NCBI RefSeq assembly: GCF_902729435.1
Contig: NZ_CACVCG010000090.1
Coordinates: forward strand, 119,143-183,142
Direction: 5' to 3'
Length of the DNA stretch: 64,000 bases
Origin: Magnetospirillum sp. UT-4
GTDB lineage: Bacteria > Pseudomonadota > Alphaproteobacteria > Rhodospirillales > Magnetospirillaceae
Of the stretch, positions 27,100 through 34,873 are shown piece after piece. Each line of letters starts with the position of its first letter. Position 1 is the first letter of the stretch. The notes under the pieces are model-generated. The model saw nothing but the letters and a program-made list of their open reading frames with translations, did no database searches and was not told where the DNA came from. The position numbers were made by a program, and so were the translations under genes.

Positions 27100-28866
27100 A
27101 TGACCGCCGAAATGCTCGCAACCTTCGCCCTGCTGGCGGGGGTGATGGGGTTCCTGATCTGGGACCGGTTCCGCTACGACATCGTCGCCGGTACGGCGCT
27201 GGTGGTCGGCGTGGCCATCGGCGTGGTGCCGGTCAAGGAGGCGTTCACCGGGTTTTCCGACGACATCGTCATCCTGGTCGCCTCGGCCCTGGTCGTCAGC
27301 GCCGGCATCGAACGGTCCGGATTGGTGGACCTGCTGCTGGGACGCATTTCCGGCCGCCTGGACTCGGTGACCCGGCAGGTGGTGGTGCTCGGCAGCGCGG
27401 TCGCCATCCTGTCGGCGGTGATGAAGAACGTCGGGGCGCTGGCCATCTTCCTGCCGGTCGCCATCCAGCTCGCCCGTCGCCACGGCACCCCGCCGTCGCG
27501 GCTGCTGATGCCGCTGGCCTTCGCCTCGCTGCTGGGCGGCATCTGCACCCTGATCGGCACCAGCCCCAACATCATCGTTTCGCGCATGCGTGAAGAGATG
27601 CTGGGAACCCCCTTCGGGATGTTCTCGTTCACGCCGCTGGGGCTGGCGCTGACGGTGCTGGGAGTGGCCTTCCTGTCGGTGGGCTGGCGCCTGCTGCCCC
27701 GGGGCAGGGGCGGTGGCGCGGGCCAGCCGTTCATGGTCGACGACTATACCTCCGAGATGCTGCTGCCGACGGCGTCCCCCTTCGTCAACAAGACCGTCGA
27801 GGCGCTCGAGGAGGCGGGCGAGGGCGACGTCACCATCTGCGCGGTGATCCGCGACGGCGGCCGGCGCTATATCCCGGCCGGCCATTGGTGGCTGTTCGGC
27901 GGCGACGTGCTGGTGCTGCGCTGCGACGCAACCGCCCTCAAGCGCCTGGTGATGCGGGCCAAGCTCGAGGTTCCGGGCGCCACCGAGATTCCCCAGGCGG
28001 CCAGCGGCAACGAGGTGGCGGTGGCCGAAGCGGTGGTGACCGAGGGGTCGGCGCTGATCAACGCCACCGCCCGCGATCTTCGCCTGCGCGATCATTTCGG
28101 GCTCAATCTGGTGGCGCTGTCGCGGCGCGGCCGACCGGTGCGCCAGCGCATCCGCGACACCCGTATGCGCCGTGGCGACCTGTTGGTATTCCAGGGCCAT
28201 GCCGAGGACATGCCGACGCTGCTGGGCGTTCTCGGCTGCCTGCCGCTGGCCGAGCGGCGCATCGATCTCGACCGCCCGGCCCATGCCTGGCGCGCGGTGG
28301 CGATCCTGGGCGTGGCCATCGCCCTGTCGACCAGCGGCGTCATTCCGGTGGCGGCCGCCTTCTTCGCGGCGGCGGTGGCCATGGTGGCCACCGGAGCGCT
28401 GAAGCTCACCGACGCCTACGACCGTGTCGAATGGCCGATCCTGGTACTGATCGGCTGCCTGATCCCCATCGGCGAGGCGCTGCAGCGGACCGGCGGCTCC
28501 GGCCTGATCGCCGCCGCCCTGGCGGATTCGGTCCAAGGGCTGCCGCCCCTGGGGGCGGTGGCGGCGATTCTGCTGGCGGCCATGGCGGTCACCCCTTTTC
28601 TCAACAACACCGCCACCGTGCTGGTGCTGGCCCCCATCGCCGCTTCGCTGGCCCGCCAGGTCGAGGCCAATCCCGATCCCTTCCTGATGGCGGTGGCGGT
28701 GGGGGCGGCGTGCGACTTCCTGACCCCGGTCGGGCACCAGTGCAACACCTTGGTGATGGGGCCGGGCGGTTACCGCTTCTCCGATTACTGGCATCTCGGC
28801 CTGCCGCTGTCGGTGATGGTGGCGGTGCTGGCACCGCCGCTCATCGTCCTGCTGTGGCCGCCGTGA
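27100..28866 (+). CDS. DASS/CitT-type anion transporter with TrkA-C domains
   Basis: Inner-membrane transporter of 588 residues, ion-transporter superfamily (SLC13/DASS or related), probably for sulfate or dicarboxylates coupled to Na+ or H+; the substrate cannot be read from sequence. Two membrane halves flank a cytosolic region (about 210-390) with two TrkA-C/RCK-C-like domains, seen in GDVTICAVIRDGGRRYIPAG and LRLRDHFGLNLVALSRRGRP. The substrate-loop motifs ICTLIGTSPNIIVS (first half) and PFLNNTATVLVLAPIA (second half) are clear. The ATG at 27100 follows GGGAGGGCCCGC. It is divergent from the ferritin-like gene. Confidence 0.88.
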   Translation: MTAEMLATFALLAGVMGFLIWDRFRYDIVAGTALVVGVAIGVVPVKEAFTGFSDDIVILVASALVVSAGIERSGLVDLLLGRISGRLDSVTRQVVVLGSAVAILSAVMKNVGALAIFLPVAIQLARRHGTPPSRLLMPLAFASLLGGICTLIGTSPNIIVSRMREEMLGTPFGMFSFTPLGLALTVLGVAFLSVGWRLLPRGRGGGAGQPFMVDDYTSEMLLPTASPFVNKTVEALEEAGEGDVTICAVIRDGGRRYIPAGHWWLFGGDVLVLRCDATALKRLVMRAKLEVPGATEIPQAASGNEVAVAEAVVTEGSALINATARDLRLRDHFGLNLVALSRRGRPVRQRIRDTRMRRGDLLVFQGHAEDMPTLLGVLGCLPLAERRIDLDRPAHAWRAVAILGVAIALSTSGVIPVAAAFFAAAVAMVATGALKLTDAYDRVEWPILVLIGCLIPIGEALQRTGGSGLIAAALADSVQGLPPLGAVAAILLAAMAVTPFLNNTATVLVLAPIAASLARQVEANPDPFLMAVAVGAACDFLTPVGHQCNTLVMGPGGYRFSDYWHLGLPLSVMVAVLAPPLIVLLWPP

Positions 28867-28872
28867 CGGAGG

Positions 28873-28924
28873 TTGCGCCGGTGCCCCGGCTTTGGCCATA
28901 ATCGGCGCCGGCGGATGGGCGCCG
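28873..28924 (+). promoter_or_regulatory. Putative promoter and leader hairpin of the Crp/Fnr gene
   Basis: TTGCGC (28873-28878) and CATAAT (28897-28902) are 18 bases apart, matching consensus at three and five of six positions. Immediately after, CGGCGCC (28903-28909) pairs with GGCGCCG (28918-28924). That hairpin would lie at the 5' end of the crp transcript or, alternatively, end the transporter transcript. Both readings are by eye. Confidence 0.35.
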
Positions 28925-28939
28925 GTTTAGGAATTTGCC

Positions 28940-29620
28940 ATGACCAAGACCGAAGAGGGACTGGCCCGCTTCGCGTTGTTCGCCGGTCTCACGCCCGAAG
29001 ACCTTGCCGCAATCGAGGCCCGCTGCACCTGGCATCGCTTCGAGGTCGGCGATCAGGTGTTCGATCGCGACAGCGACACCCTGGAAGTCTATTTCGTCGT
29101 CACCGGCGCCGTCCGCATCCTGACGCAGCGGGCGGATTGCGATATCGCGCTGGCCGATGTGGTGGCCGGCAATTATTTCGGCGAACTGGCCGCCATCGAC
29201 GGCCTCCGGCGTTCGGCGCGGGTGGTGGTGACGCAGGCGGCGCGGCTCGCCTCGTTGCCTGGTCCCGCCTTCCTCGAGGTGATGCACGCCCATCCCGAGG
29301 TGGCGGTCAGGGTGCTCGAACGCCTGACCCGCATCGTCCGCGCCCTCGACCACCGGGTGGCCGAACTGGCCACCACCAGCGAGACCCAGCGCATCTGCGG
29401 CGAGCTGGTGCGCCTGGCCGAACCCGAGCAGGGCAAGCCCGACGCCTGGATCATCGCCGACCTGCCCAATCACAAGGAGCTTGCCGCCTGGGTCGGCACC
29501 ACGCGCGAGACGGTGGCCCAGGCCATCGGCGAGCTGGCCCGCGACGGCGTGGTGCGCCGGCGCGGCATCGGCCTGGTGATCAGCGACTGGCCGCGCCTGC
29601 AGCTGATGGCGCGGGCATAA
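28940..29620 (+). CDS. Crp/Fnr family transcriptional regulator
   Basis: Predicted cAMP-receptor-like regulator, 226 residues. The cyclic-nucleotide-binding beta roll covers about residues 10-130, with GNYFGELAAIDGLRRSARVV as phosphate-binding cassette. A dimer helix follows, and a C-terminal winged helix holds LPNHKELAAWVGTTRETVAQ as recognition region. There are only three cysteines (in RCTW, RADCDIA and QRICGE), not in an Fnr iron-sulfur arrangement, so oxygen sensing of the Fnr kind is unlikely. The ligand and targets are unknown. A clear intrinsic terminator follows. Confidence 0.9.
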   Translation: MTKTEEGLARFALFAGLTPEDLAAIEARCTWHRFEVGDQVFDRDSDTLEVYFVVTGAVRILTQRADCDIALADVVAGNYFGELAAIDGLRRSARVVVTQAARLASLPGPAFLEVMHAHPEVAVRVLERLTRIVRALDHRVAELATTSETQRICGELVRLAEPEQGKPDAWIIADLPNHKELAAWVGTTRETVAQAIGELARDGVVRRRGIGLVISDWPRLQLMARA

Positions 29621-29639
29621 GCGGTTTTCCGGCTACAGC

Positions 29640-29673
29640 GGCCGCCGTCCCCCCCGGGGGCGGCGGCCTTTTT
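29640..29673 (+). terminator. Intrinsic terminator of the Crp/Fnr gene
   Basis: GGCCGCCG (29640-29647) pairs with CGGCGGCC (29661-29668), with further C-G pairs from the inner CCCC/GGGG, and five T's follow (29669-29673). It is the clearest intrinsic terminator of the window and isolates the pilus locus from upstream transcription. Confidence 0.85.
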
Positions 29674-29689
29674 GATTCCGCGCAAAATT

Positions 29690-29935
29690 CGATGCAATTT
29701 TATGAAAGATACGCATAAAGAAAATCCAAACAACCAACAAAAAAAATCTGAAATAAAACATGCAACGCGTAAATAAAAATGCCACGCAGGCCACATTTTT
29801 TATTGATGCAAGTTCTGTGAAGAGGTATACCTGTTCTCGTGGATGGGGAGGGGATGCGAAGGCCGAAGGGCCGGCCCCGATCCCGGAAATGAACGAACAG
29901 CCCCAGGCGGGGCATCCGAGCAACAGGAGCTGACC
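29690..29935 (+). promoter_or_regulatory. AT-rich upstream region and promoter of the Tad pilus operon
   Basis: About 140 bases (29690-29830) are strikingly AT-rich, with many A-tracts, in an otherwise GC-rich genome. At its end TTGATG (29803-29808) and TATACC (29826-29831) stand 17 bases apart, each matching the sigma-70 consensus at four of six. Transcription from there gives flp a leader of roughly 95 bases. The A-tracts suggest bent DNA that could bind H-NS-like (MucR/Ros type) or IHF proteins; that is inference. Confidence 0.5.
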
Positions 29936-30127
29936 ATGACCTCGATCCGCACGCTGATCCGTGTTTTCGCCCGCAACGAACAGGGCGCCACCGCCATCGA
30001 ATACGGCCTGATCGCCGCCTTCATCTCGCTGGCCCTGGTCGCCGGCGCCCAGGTGGCCGGTCCCGCGCTGAACCAGATGTTCACCGGCATCGGCACCGAC
30101 CTCACCACCGCGCAGAGCGCCAACTGA
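29936..30127 (+). CDS. flp: Flp/Fap type IVb pilin
   Basis: Major subunit of the Tad pilus, 63 residues as precursor. A short basic leader (MTSIRTLIRVFARNEQG) is followed by the Flp signature ATAIEYGLIAAFISLALVAG. Cleavage by the CpaA peptidase is expected between G and A, leaving the conserved glutamate at position five and a mature pilin of about 46 residues. CAGGAGC seven bases upstream is a good ribosome binding site. It is first in the operon, and a hairpin directly after it probably limits read-through so that pilin is made in excess. Confidence 0.95.
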   Translation: MTSIRTLIRVFARNEQGATAIEYGLIAAFISLALVAGAQVAGPALNQMFTGIGTDLTTAQSAN

Positions 30128-30158
30128 CACAATCCCGCCGGCCGGGTCGCCGCGTGAC

Positions 30159-30199
30159 AAAGCGCTTCCCGGTCCGGCCGGGAGGCGCTTTCGCTTTTT
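30159..30199 (+). terminator. Attenuator-like hairpin between flp and cpaA
   Basis: AAAGCGCTTCCCGG (30159-30172) pairs with CCGGGAGGCGCTTT (30178-30191), 14 pairs with one wobble and a five-base loop. The T-rich stretch TCGCTTTTT follows. It sits between the pilin and the assembly genes. A leaky terminator here would give high flp and low cpaA-tadC expression, as known for other pilin operons. Confidence 0.75.
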
Positions 30200-30215
30200 G
30201 GGAAAGGGCATGGGC

Positions 30216-30677
30216 ATGGCGGGGATGGCGGAAATCATCGGGCTCGCGGTGTTGGGGGCGGCTCTGGTGGATGCGGTGGTGTCGGATCTCCGGTGCCGCC
30301 GCATCCCCGACCGCGATCCGCTGCTGGCCGCGGCCGCCTTCGCCGGGCTCGCCGCCCTCGGCGCGCTGCCGCTGACCCATCTCGCCGCCGCCGCCGTGGT
30401 GCTGGCCGGCGGCTTCGTGCTGTTCGCCAAGGGCCTGTGGGGCGGCGGCGACGCCAAGCTGGCCGCCGCCCTGGGGCTGTTCGTCGGCTTCGCCGGCATG
30501 CCCCGCTTCCTGGTGGTGATGGCGCTGGCCGGCGGCATCCTGGCCGTGGTGGTGCTGGTGCTGCGCCGGCTTCCCGGCGGCGCGGCGCGCAGCGCGGAAT
30601 TGCCCTACGGCGTCGCCATCGCCGCCGCCGGGGCGGACTGGATTGCCCGGGCGGGCATGTCGGGGCTGGCCGGCTGA
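30216..30677 (+). CDS. cpaA: Tad prepilin peptidase (A24 family)
   Basis: Membrane aspartic protease that cleaves the leader of Flp and the TadE/TadF-like pseudopilins. The 153-residue protein has about five helices. The two catalytic aspartates are visible: one after the first helix in VDAVVSDLRCRRIPD, and one in GLWGGGDAKL, the GxGD motif. It lacks the methyltransferase domain, as usual for CpaA/TadV. The ATG at 30216 lies eight bases after GGAAAGG; TTG at 30198 and ATG at 30210 are less likely because of spacing. Confidence 0.92.
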   Translation: MAGMAEIIGLAVLGAALVDAVVSDLRCRRIPDRDPLLAAAAFAGLAALGALPLTHLAAAAVVLAGGFVLFAKGLWGGGDAKLAAALGLFVGFAGMPRFLVVMALAGGILAVVVLVLRRLPGGAARSAELPYGVAIAAAGADWIARAGMSGLAG

Positions 30678-30734
30678 GACGCCGGCATCGGGTGGGCGCC
30701 AGGCCATCGGCCGCGCCCGGGGGAGGGATGAGGG

Positions 30735-31598
30735 ATGAAACCCGTCGTAATCGTTCTGATGGCCGTTGCCGTCGCCGCCGCGTCCGCGACCGCCTTCCTG
30801 GCCCAGCGCTGGGTTTCGACCCAGGCGGCGCGGCCGGTGGCGACCCAGGCGGCGCCCGTTGCCGAGGTGCTGGTGGTGGCCCGCGAGGTGGCGGCCGGCA
30901 CCGCTTTGGCCGAGGCCGATCTGCGCTACGAGCCGTGGCCGGCCAATGCGGCCCAGCGCTTCGTCGCCCGCAAGCCGGGCGAGGACCCGCGGGCGCAGAT
31001 GGTCGGCCTGGTCACCCGCCGCGCCCTGGCCGAGGGCGAGCCCTTCACCCAGGCCGCCGCCGCCAAGCCCGATGCCGGGCTGCTGGCCGGCCTGCTCGCC
31101 CCCGGCATGCGCGCGGTCTCGGTGGCCATCAGCAATGCCAGCGCGGTGTCGGGCTTCGTCGCCCCGGGCGACCGCGTCGATGTGGTGATGGCCGCCGATT
31201 TCCAGCGCGCCGACCAGGACTCGGTGGGCAAGGGCGGCCCCATCGTCCGCTTCGCCGCCGAGACGGTGCTGCGCGACGTCAAGGTGCTGGCCATCGACCA
31301 GCAGATCGCCCGCGGCAAGGACGGCGCCGCCATCCAGGGCAAGACCGCCACCATCGAGGTGTCGCCCAAGCAGGCGGAAGCCATGATCGCCGCCGGCATG
31401 ATGGGGCAATTGTCCCTGGTGCTGCGGCCGCAGGCGCGGGAGGAGGAGGCGCCGGAAACCACCGCCATGGCCTCGTTCACTGCCGACATCGAGGCGTCGA
31501 AGGCCATGCGCGCCCTGAACGGCGAGCCCCGGACCAGCAACGGCGGCGGCGGCGTGCGCATCAACCGCGCCGGCACCGTCTCGACCGGGAGCTACTGA
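30735..31598 (+). CDS. cpaB: Tad pilus assembly protein CpaB/RcpC
   Basis: Periplasmic accessory protein of the Tad secretion channel, 287 residues. One N-terminal helix (VVIVLMAVAVAAASATAFLA) anchors it. A SAF domain follows (about 44-105: VLVVAREVAAGTALAEADLR), then the RcpC family block AVSVAISNASAVSGFVAPGD and RVDVVM. The low-complexity C-terminus is probably disordered. The stop is one base before the cpaC ATG. GGGAGGG lies upstream of its start. Confidence 0.93.
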   Translation: MKPVVIVLMAVAVAAASATAFLAQRWVSTQAARPVATQAAPVAEVLVVAREVAAGTALAEADLRYEPWPANAAQRFVARKPGEDPRAQMVGLVTRRALAEGEPFTQAAAAKPDAGLLAGLLAPGMRAVSVAISNASAVSGFVAPGDRVDVVMAADFQRADQDSVGKGGPIVRFAAETVLRDVKVLAIDQQIARGKDGAAIQGKTATIEVSPKQAEAMIAAGMMGQLSLVLRPQAREEEAPETTAMASFTADIEASKAMRALNGEPRTSNGGGGVRINRAGTVSTGSY

Positions 31599-31599
31599 G

Positions 31600-33015
31600 A
31601 TGATCCGCATCCGCTCCGCCCTTGCCGCCCTCGGCCTGTTCCTGGCCCAGCCCGGCTTCGCCGCCGAGCCGCCGCCGGCGGTCCCGGCCCCGCGTATCGC
31701 CGTCGCCGCCCAGCCGCTGGCGACGCCCGCCCGCGCCCCGTCGGACATCGCCCGTCTGGCCCTCAACAAGACCACCGAGATCCTGCTGCCGGCGCCGGTA
31801 AGGGACATCGTGGTCGGCAATCCCGATGTGGTCGATGCCCTGGTGCGCAGCCCGACCCAGGTGCTGCTGGCGGCGCGCGGGGTGGGGCAGACCGACGTCA
31901 CCTTCTTCGACGCCACCGGCACGGTGATGCGCCGCATCGCCGTCGATGTCCATGTGGATGCCGAGGCCCTGAAAGCGGTGCTGGCCCAGGTGCTGCCGGA
32001 CGAGACCCGCATCCGCGTCTCCGGGGTCGGCGACAGCATCTACCTCGCCGGCACGGTGAAGAGCGACGTCGCCGTCGTCAACGCCCGCTCGCTGGCGCGG
32101 CGCTTCGTCAAGGACGATGCCAACGTGGTCAACCTGCTGCGGGTCTCGGCCGAGCAGCAGGTGATGCTGCAGGTCAAGGTCGCCGAGATGCAGAAGACGG
32201 TGCTGAAGGAGCTGGGCGTCGGCCTGTCCGGTCCCATCGCCCGCATGGGCGACCAGGTCGCCAATATCGCCACCGCGTCAACCATCGGATTGACGCAGAG
32301 CGCCTCGCAGCTGTTCGGAACGGTCTCGGTCACCGGCATCAGTTCGCTGGTCGCCAGCCTGAGCGCGCTGGAGCGCCAGGGCCTCATCCGCACCCTGGTC
32401 GAGCCCAATCTGACCGCCGTGTCGGGCGAGACCGCCAATCTGCTGGCGGGCGGCGAGTTCCCCATTCCCGTGGCCGAGGACCTGGGCAAGATTTCAATAG
32501 AATTCAAGCAGTTCGGAGTTCTTCTTAACTTCACCCCGGTGGTTCTCGATCCCGGCCGCATCTCGCTCAAGATGCAGTCCGAGGTCAGCGCCATCGACAG
32601 CTCGCTGACGGTGACCCTGTCCAGCACCCAGATCCCCGGCCTGTCGGTGCGCCGCGCCTCGTCGACGGTGGAGATGCCATCGGGCGGCTCGATCATGATC
32701 GCCGGGCTGCTGCAGAACGACATCACCTCGACCCTGTCGGGCATGCCCGGGCTGATGGACGTGCCGGTGCTGGGCGCGCTGTTCAAGTCCACCTCGTTCC
32801 AGCGTAAGGAAACCGAGCTGGTGGTGATCGTCTCCGCCTATGTGGTGCAGCCGCTGGAGAAGCCCGGCCTGGCCCTGCCCACCGACGGCTTCGCGCCATC
32901 CTCGGACCTCGATCGCATCCTGCTCAACCGGCTGCAGGAGACCTACCTGTCGGGCCGCGCCGGCGCCGCCGTTGCGCCCGAGCTGCAGGGTCCGGTCGGC
33001 TACATCGTGCAATAG
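31600..33015 (+). CDS. cpaC: Tad pilus outer-membrane secretin CpaC/RcpA
   Basis: Forms the outer-membrane pore for the Flp pilus, 471 residues. A signal peptide (IRSALAALGLFLAQPGFAA) is followed by the pilus-assembly N-domain (about 45-115: KTTEILLPAPVRDIVVGNPD), a BON-like stretch (VSGVGDSIYLAGTVKSD) and the secretin domain (about 190-430) with GLIRTLVEPNLTAVSGETAN and the VPVLGALFKSTSFQRKETEL signature. GGGAG within the end of cpaB serves as ribosome binding site. It is complete and in the standard place. Confidence 0.96.
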   Translation: MIRIRSALAALGLFLAQPGFAAEPPPAVPAPRIAVAAQPLATPARAPSDIARLALNKTTEILLPAPVRDIVVGNPDVVDALVRSPTQVLLAARGVGQTDVTFFDATGTVMRRIAVDVHVDAEALKAVLAQVLPDETRIRVSGVGDSIYLAGTVKSDVAVVNARSLARRFVKDDANVVNLLRVSAEQQVMLQVKVAEMQKTVLKELGVGLSGPIARMGDQVANIATASTIGLTQSASQLFGTVSVTGISSLVASLSALERQGLIRTLVEPNLTAVSGETANLLAGGEFPIPVAEDLGKISIEFKQFGVLLNFTPVVLDPGRISLKMQSEVSAIDSSLTVTLSSTQIPGLSVRRASSTVEMPSGGSIMIAGLLQNDITSTLSGMPGLMDVPVLGALFKSTSFQRKETELVVIVSAYVVQPLEKPGLALPTDGFAPSSDLDRILLNRLQETYLSGRAGAAVAPELQGPVGYIVQ

Positions 33016-33024
33016 GAGCCCCCC

Positions 33025-33672
33025 ATGCGCTCGTTCGCCATCCTTGCCGCCGTTGCCCTGCTCGCCGCCTGCGAAGCCGCGCCCCTGGCCGATTACGACC
33101 CGCACCAGCGCTTCCGCCCGACGGTGGAGAAGCGCCAGGCGGTGGCCGCGCTGAGCCCGTGGCGCGACGGCGCGCCGCTGTCGCCCGCCGACCGTGCGGT
33201 GATCGCCGATCTGGTGCGCGAGCACCTGCGCCGCGGCGCCGGGCCGGTGGCGGTGGCGGCGGCGGGGCCGTCGGACGAGGCGGCGCGCACCTTCGCCGGG
33301 GTGGTGACGGAGGCGCTGGACGAGGCCGGGGCGGATGCCGTCGCCGTCACATTCGCCACCGCCCCGGCCGTCGCCGCCGAGATCCGGGTGCCCATCTGGG
33401 TGGCGGTGGTGCCGGAATGCGGCGCCTGGCCCGAGGCGGTCAATCCCGACCGGCGCAACCAGAACACCGCCAATTTCGGCTGCGCCATCGCCCGCAACAT
33501 CGGCCTGATGGTCTCCGACCCGGCCGATCTGGAGCGGGCGCGCGGCGCCACCGGGCGCTCCGGCGTGCGCTCGGCCGACGTGCTGACCAAGTACGGCGAG
33601 GGCAAGGCCACCGCCTCCAAGGCCGAGGAGGCCAAGCCCAGCGCCACCCTGTCCACCGTCGGCAGCAAATAG
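33025..33672 (+). CDS. cpaD: Tad pilus lipoprotein CpaD
   Basis: Outer-membrane or periplasmic lipoprotein of the Tad apparatus, 215 residues. The lipobox LLAAC puts the lipidated cysteine at position 16. The family signature lies near residues 145-175: NQNTANFGCAIARNIGLMVS and then DPADLERARG. The C-terminus is a charged tail with no clear domain. Its role in stabilising the secretin is known for the family, not visible here. TAGGAG precedes the ATG, overlapping the cpaC stop. Confidence 0.93.
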   Translation: MRSFAILAAVALLAACEAAPLADYDPHQRFRPTVEKRQAVAALSPWRDGAPLSPADRAVIADLVREHLRRGAGPVAVAAAGPSDEAARTFAGVVTEALDEAGADAVAVTFATAPAVAAEIRVPIWVAVVPECGAWPEAVNPDRRNQNTANFGCAIARNIGLMVSDPADLERARGATGRSGVRSADVLTKYGEGKATASKAEEAKPSATLSTVGSK

Positions 33673-33683
33673 GGGAGGGGGCG

Positions 33684-34868
33684 ATGATCTGCCGCGCCAC
33701 CATCGACGCCTTCACCCTCACGCCGGCCTTCGCCGAGGCGGTGGCCCGGCTGGCCGCCGACAGCGCTTTCGCCATGGCCCGCATCCAGAGCTTCCCCGGC
33801 GGTCTGGCGGCGGCGGTGGCGGAGTACGGCGGGCGGTCCTCGCCCCAGGTGGTGATCGTCGAGGAGGACGACGACGATGCCGCGCTGTGCCGCCGCCTCG
33901 ACCAGCTGGCCGAATTGTGCGAGCCCGGCACAAGGGTCATCGTGGTGGGGCAGCTCAACGACATCCGCCTCTACCGCACCCTGATGGCCAAGGGCGTCAG
34001 CGAATACCTGGTCGCCCCGGTCGCCGCCGCCCCGCTGGCCGAGGCGGTGGCTGCGCTGTTCGCCGACCCGGCCGCCGCCCCGCGCGGCAAGGTGATGGCG
34101 TTCTGGGGCGTGCGCGGCGGCGCCGGGGCCTCGACCCTGGCCCAGAACACCGCCCATGCCCTGGGCGGGGTGCTGGGCGAAGCCGCCCTCTACGTCGATC
34201 TCGACCTCGCCTTCGGCACCTCGCTGCTGGCCTTCAACATCGACCCGCGCCAGACCGTGGCCGACGCCCTGGCGGCGCCCGAGCGCATGGACCCGGTGCT
34301 GCTGGAACGCCTGATGGTGCCTTACGGCGAGCAACTGCGGGTGCTGGCGGCGGGCGCCGATCCGCGCCAGGCCGCCGCCGCCACCCTGGACGGCGTCGAT
34401 CGCCTGCTGGAGCTGTGTTCGCGCATGGCGCCGGTGGTGGTGGTCGATCTGCCGCGGCTGTGGTGCGACTGGACCGGCCATGTCCTGGCCGGCGCCGACG
34501 AGGTGGTGGCGGTGGCGCAGGCCGACCTCGCCAGCCTGCGGGAGGCCAAGACCCTGCTGGACGGTCTGTCCGGCCGCCGTTCCGGGGCGGCGCCGAAGGT
34601 GGTCCTCAACAAGCTCGATTGCTACCGCAAGACCCAGCTGTCGCCCAAGGATTTCACCGAGACCCTGGGGGCCGAACCGGCCCTGGCGCTTCCCTTCGAG
34701 CCCCAGCTGTTCGGCGAGGCCGCCAATAACGGCCAGATGCTGGCCGAGGCGGCACGGGGGCACAAGGTGGTGGAGCAGGTGCGGGGCTTCGCCGAGCGGC
34801 TGTCGGGCCGTACCGTCCGCGAGACCGCGCCGCGCGGCAATCCGCTGCTGCGCCTGCTGGCGAGGTGA
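33684..34868 (+). CDS. cpaE: Tad pilus assembly ATPase-like protein CpaE/TadZ
   Basis: MinD/ParA-family localisation factor that places the Tad machine at the pole, 394 residues. An N-terminal receiver-like domain (about 1-125) without a clear phosphoacceptor pattern precedes the P-loop domain. The deviant Walker A reads VRGGAGASTLAQNT, in which the signature lysine of MinD is not at its usual place, common in CpaE. LYVDLDLAFGTSLLAFNID carries the Walker A' region. GGGGAGGGGGCG precedes the ATG. Confidence 0.93.
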   Translation: MICRATIDAFTLTPAFAEAVARLAADSAFAMARIQSFPGGLAAAVAEYGGRSSPQVVIVEEDDDDAALCRRLDQLAELCEPGTRVIVVGQLNDIRLYRTLMAKGVSEYLVAPVAAAPLAEAVAALFADPAAAPRGKVMAFWGVRGGAGASTLAQNTAHALGGVLGEAALYVDLDLAFGTSLLAFNIDPRQTVADALAAPERMDPVLLERLMVPYGEQLRVLAAGADPRQAAAATLDGVDRLLELCSRMAPVVVVDLPRLWCDWTGHVLAGADEVVAVAQADLASLREAKTLLDGLSGRRSGAAPKVVLNKLDCYRKTQLSPKDFTETLGAEPALALPFEPQLFGEAANNGQMLAEAARGHKVVEQVRGFAERLSGRTVRETAPRGNPLLRLLAR

Positions 34869-34873
34869 ATGCC

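Noticed and set aside
27100..28866. Possible TrkA-type potassium channel or Na+/H+ antiporter
   Set aside because: TrkA-C domains are present, but the membrane halves carry the ICTLIGTSPNIIVS and PFLNNTATVLV loops of DASS/CitT-type transporters, so an anion transporter is preferred.
28940..29620. Fnr-type oxygen sensor
   Set aside because: The cysteines are not clustered as needed for a 4Fe-4S centre, so only a general Crp/Fnr family assignment is made.
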